Below, piece by piece: positions 62,476 through 64,000 of a stretch of 64,000 bases of DNA. Under the pieces are notes generated by a model. It searched no databases, was not told where the DNA came from, and worked only from the letters and a program-made list of their open reading frames with translations. This DNA is from Channa striata (lineage: Eukaryota > Chordata > Actinopteri > Anabantiformes > Channidae). Every line of letters begins with the position of its first letter. The stretch's first letter is position 1. The stretch spans positions 23,687,688 through 23,751,687 of the forward strand of contig CM065181.1 of the NCBI GenBank assembly GCA_033026295.1, given 5' to 3'. The translations under genes were made by a program, and so were the position numbers.

Positions 62476-62520
62476 CTTCTGCCTGAATTCCTCACAAGTT
62501 TCTTCATTCTTTAGCTTCCA

Positions 62521-63290
62521 TCACTTGGTCTTCTTTTCTGTCTTTCCTCTCTTCTTCTTCCTGACCACCAGAGTCATCTTACACACCACCATGCGGTGCT
62601 GTCTGGCTACACTCTCTCCTACCACCACTTTACAGTCACTAACCTCTCTCAAATGACCTCGTCTACATAGGATGTAGTCCGCCTGTGTACTACTACCTCC
62701 ACTCTTGTATGTCACTCTGTATTCCTCTCTCTTCTGGAAGTAGGTGTGGACTACAGCCATTTCCATCCTCTTAGCAAAGTCCACCACCATCTGTACCATC
62801 TGGATTCCTTTCCTTCACACCAAAACCTGCGCATCACCTCCTCATCACCTCTGTTCCCCTCACCAACATGCCCATTGAAGTCTGCTCCAACAACTACTCT
62901 CTCTCCTCTAGAGATACTCTCTATGACCTCATCAAACTCTCTCCTTCTCTTCTAACTCACAGCCAACTTGTGGATCATACCCACTGACCACGTTCACCAT
63001 CACCCCTTCGATTTCTAGCTTTAGGCTCATCACCCTGTCAGAGAATCTTTTCACCTCTACAACATTGTTCACAAACTCCCCCTTCAGGATCACTCCTACT
63101 CCGTTTCTCTTCCTATCCACACCATGGTAGAACAGTTTGTATCCTCCTCCAATACTACGTGCTTTGCTGCCCTTCCACCTCGTCTCCTGCACACACAGTA
63201 CATCTACCTTCCTTCTCTCCATCATGTCTGCCAGCTCTCTACCTTTCCCTGTCATTGTTCCAACGTTAAGAGTCCCTACTCTCAGATCTA
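62521..63290 (-). pseudogene. apurinic-type endonuclease region of the RTE LINE, broken
   Basis: The frame at 63255-62932 carries the MTGKGRELADMMERRK start and VLCVQETRWKG, the QETxW motif of the AP-endonuclease fold. Loss of frame near 62935 precedes the GxDFNxH-like region, which is partly recognisable in other frames. The frame at 62799-62521 resumes with VDFAKRMEMAVVHTYF and TQADYILCRR. Fish annotation often labels this domain craniofacial development protein 2-like. The copy is inactive. Confidence 0.85.
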
Positions 63291-63561
63291 AGCTCCTGCC
63301 TTTCCCCTTCTCTCTCTGACCACAAACCCTTCTGCCTCCTCTCCTTCTTCGACCAACAGTAGTCCAATTACCACCGGCACCCTGTAGGTTAACAGCACCG
63401 GTGGCGGTCGTTGTTAACCCGGTTTGAAAGTGGTATGGATGACTGGCATGGTTGTACTTGGCAAGTTTTACGCCGGATGCCCTTCCTGACGCAACCCTCT
63501 CTATTTATCCAGGCTTGCGACCGGCACAGAAGTTACTGGCTTGCAACCCCTGTGGCTAGAT

Positions 63562-63578
63562 TCTAACAGGAAGAAGAT
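63562..63578. repeat. right target-site duplication of the RTE LINE
   Basis: An exact copy of 60493-60509. The sequence continues after it in register with the B and C introns. Confidence 0.95.
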
Positions 63579-63764
63579 GACCGGAGTATAAGGACGGTGA
63601 AAGAAGAACAGAGACCAGTTGTAAATTTTAACAGTTTAAACACAGTTTCTTAAAGGGAACACTAACCCGACATATCGCTACTGTATAGGAGTTTTGTGTG
63701 TGGCACCATCACTAGAGGACCGGTCAATAGATAAGGTCCTGTGGGACACTGAAAACTCAACTCT
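63579..63764 (-). other. first coding-region intron of TLR copy D, part after the LINE
   Basis: Homologous to about 41796-41965 in B and the matching part of C, showing that the D intron continues here. Confidence 0.85.
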
Positions 63765-64000
63765 CAACTCAACTTTATTTATAAAGCCCTTTAAAACAGT
63801 TTTGGCTGACCAAAGTGCTGTACACAGCTACAGAAAACAAGACAATACGTAAAACAGTGACTAGTAAATAAAATGACAATAAAACAAGAGAGTAAAACTA
63901 AGGAACAAACACAGAGTCCTCATGCTGAATTAAAAGCCAGAGAATAAAAATGGGTCTTCAAATAAGTTTTAAAAATGGACAATGAAGGTGCCTGCTTTTG
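63765..64000. mobile_element. dispersed fish repeat, cut by the window edge
   Basis: It starts at an abrupt end of similarity with the B and C introns and contains CAACTTTATTTATAAAGCCC, then GACCAAAGTGCTGTACA and AAAAATGGGTCTT, words typical of an abundant fish interspersed repeat. Class and orientation are not certain. Confidence 0.5.

Larger units (their letters stand above)
60510..63561 (-). mobile_element. nearly full-length RTE-clade LINE, inactivated
   Basis: The element is about 3.05 kb, in the normal size range for RTE. It has a 5' region of the kind widespread in fish (right end), then endonuclease, then reverse transcriptase, and ends in short TAG/GTA repeats rather than poly-A (left end, 60510-60522), as RTE elements do. 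Perfect 17-bp duplications flank it. Both protein regions are split by frameshifts and stops. It is inserted in the first coding-region intron of TLR copy D, in the same orientation as the gene. Confidence 0.9.

Noticed and set aside
1..64000. CRISPR array, operon-like organisation or bacterial genes
   Set aside because: No regularly spaced repeats with unique spacers and no compact prokaryotic gene arrangement; introns, LINEs and TLR exons show a vertebrate genome.

Overview
The window looks like teleost fish genomic DNA. The reasons are a fish-type Toll-like receptor cluster (TLR11 subfamily, closest in my recognition to TLR22/TLR23, often auto-named TLR13), an RTE-type LINE, a Gypsy-type LTR element and V-SINE/L2-like 3' tails typical of fish genomes, plus dense CA/GT microsatellites. 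A percomorph-grade species is an inference; nothing here fixes the species.

Positions 1 to about 29,200 contain no gene I can support. They hold unique-looking non-coding DNA, microsatellites, an 11-bp minisatellite and one tRNA-derived SINE-like fragment. At 29.05-29.58 kb there is a CpG-rich promoter-like block with a minus-strand exon that ends in a consensus splice donor (exon end 29,226). The left 29 kb may therefore be intron of an unidentified leftward gene. Positions 29.6-35.0 kb are again non-coding, with an LTR-like segment at 33.7-34.6 kb.

From 35 kb to the right edge the window is a tandem array of one TLR gene, all copies on the minus strand. Copy A (35,070-38,376) is intact: three coding exons, 948 codons, with signal peptide, LRRs, LRR-CT, membrane helix and complete TIR. 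Copy B (39,679-45,184) has a palindromic replacement with frameshift, a 1-bp deletion and a nonsense codon in its last exon. Copy C (47,401-52,647) is complete apart from one inserted G. Copy D (58,237 to beyond the edge) shows only its last two coding exons; a 4-bp deletion creates an immediate stop inside the TIR domain. Coding blocks are very similar between copies, while introns and promoters differ, which suggests gene conversion.

Mobile elements sit between and inside the copies. A degenerate plus-strand Gypsy element (about 53.8-57.2 kb), which has lost its reverse-transcriptase core, separates C from D. A nearly full-length, broken RTE LINE (60,510-63,561, minus strand) lies in the first coding-region intron of D with a 17-bp target-site duplication; the empty site is still readable in B and C. 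Another dispersed repeat starts at about 63,765. The overall picture is a birth-and-death immune-receptor cluster with one apparently functional gene in view.
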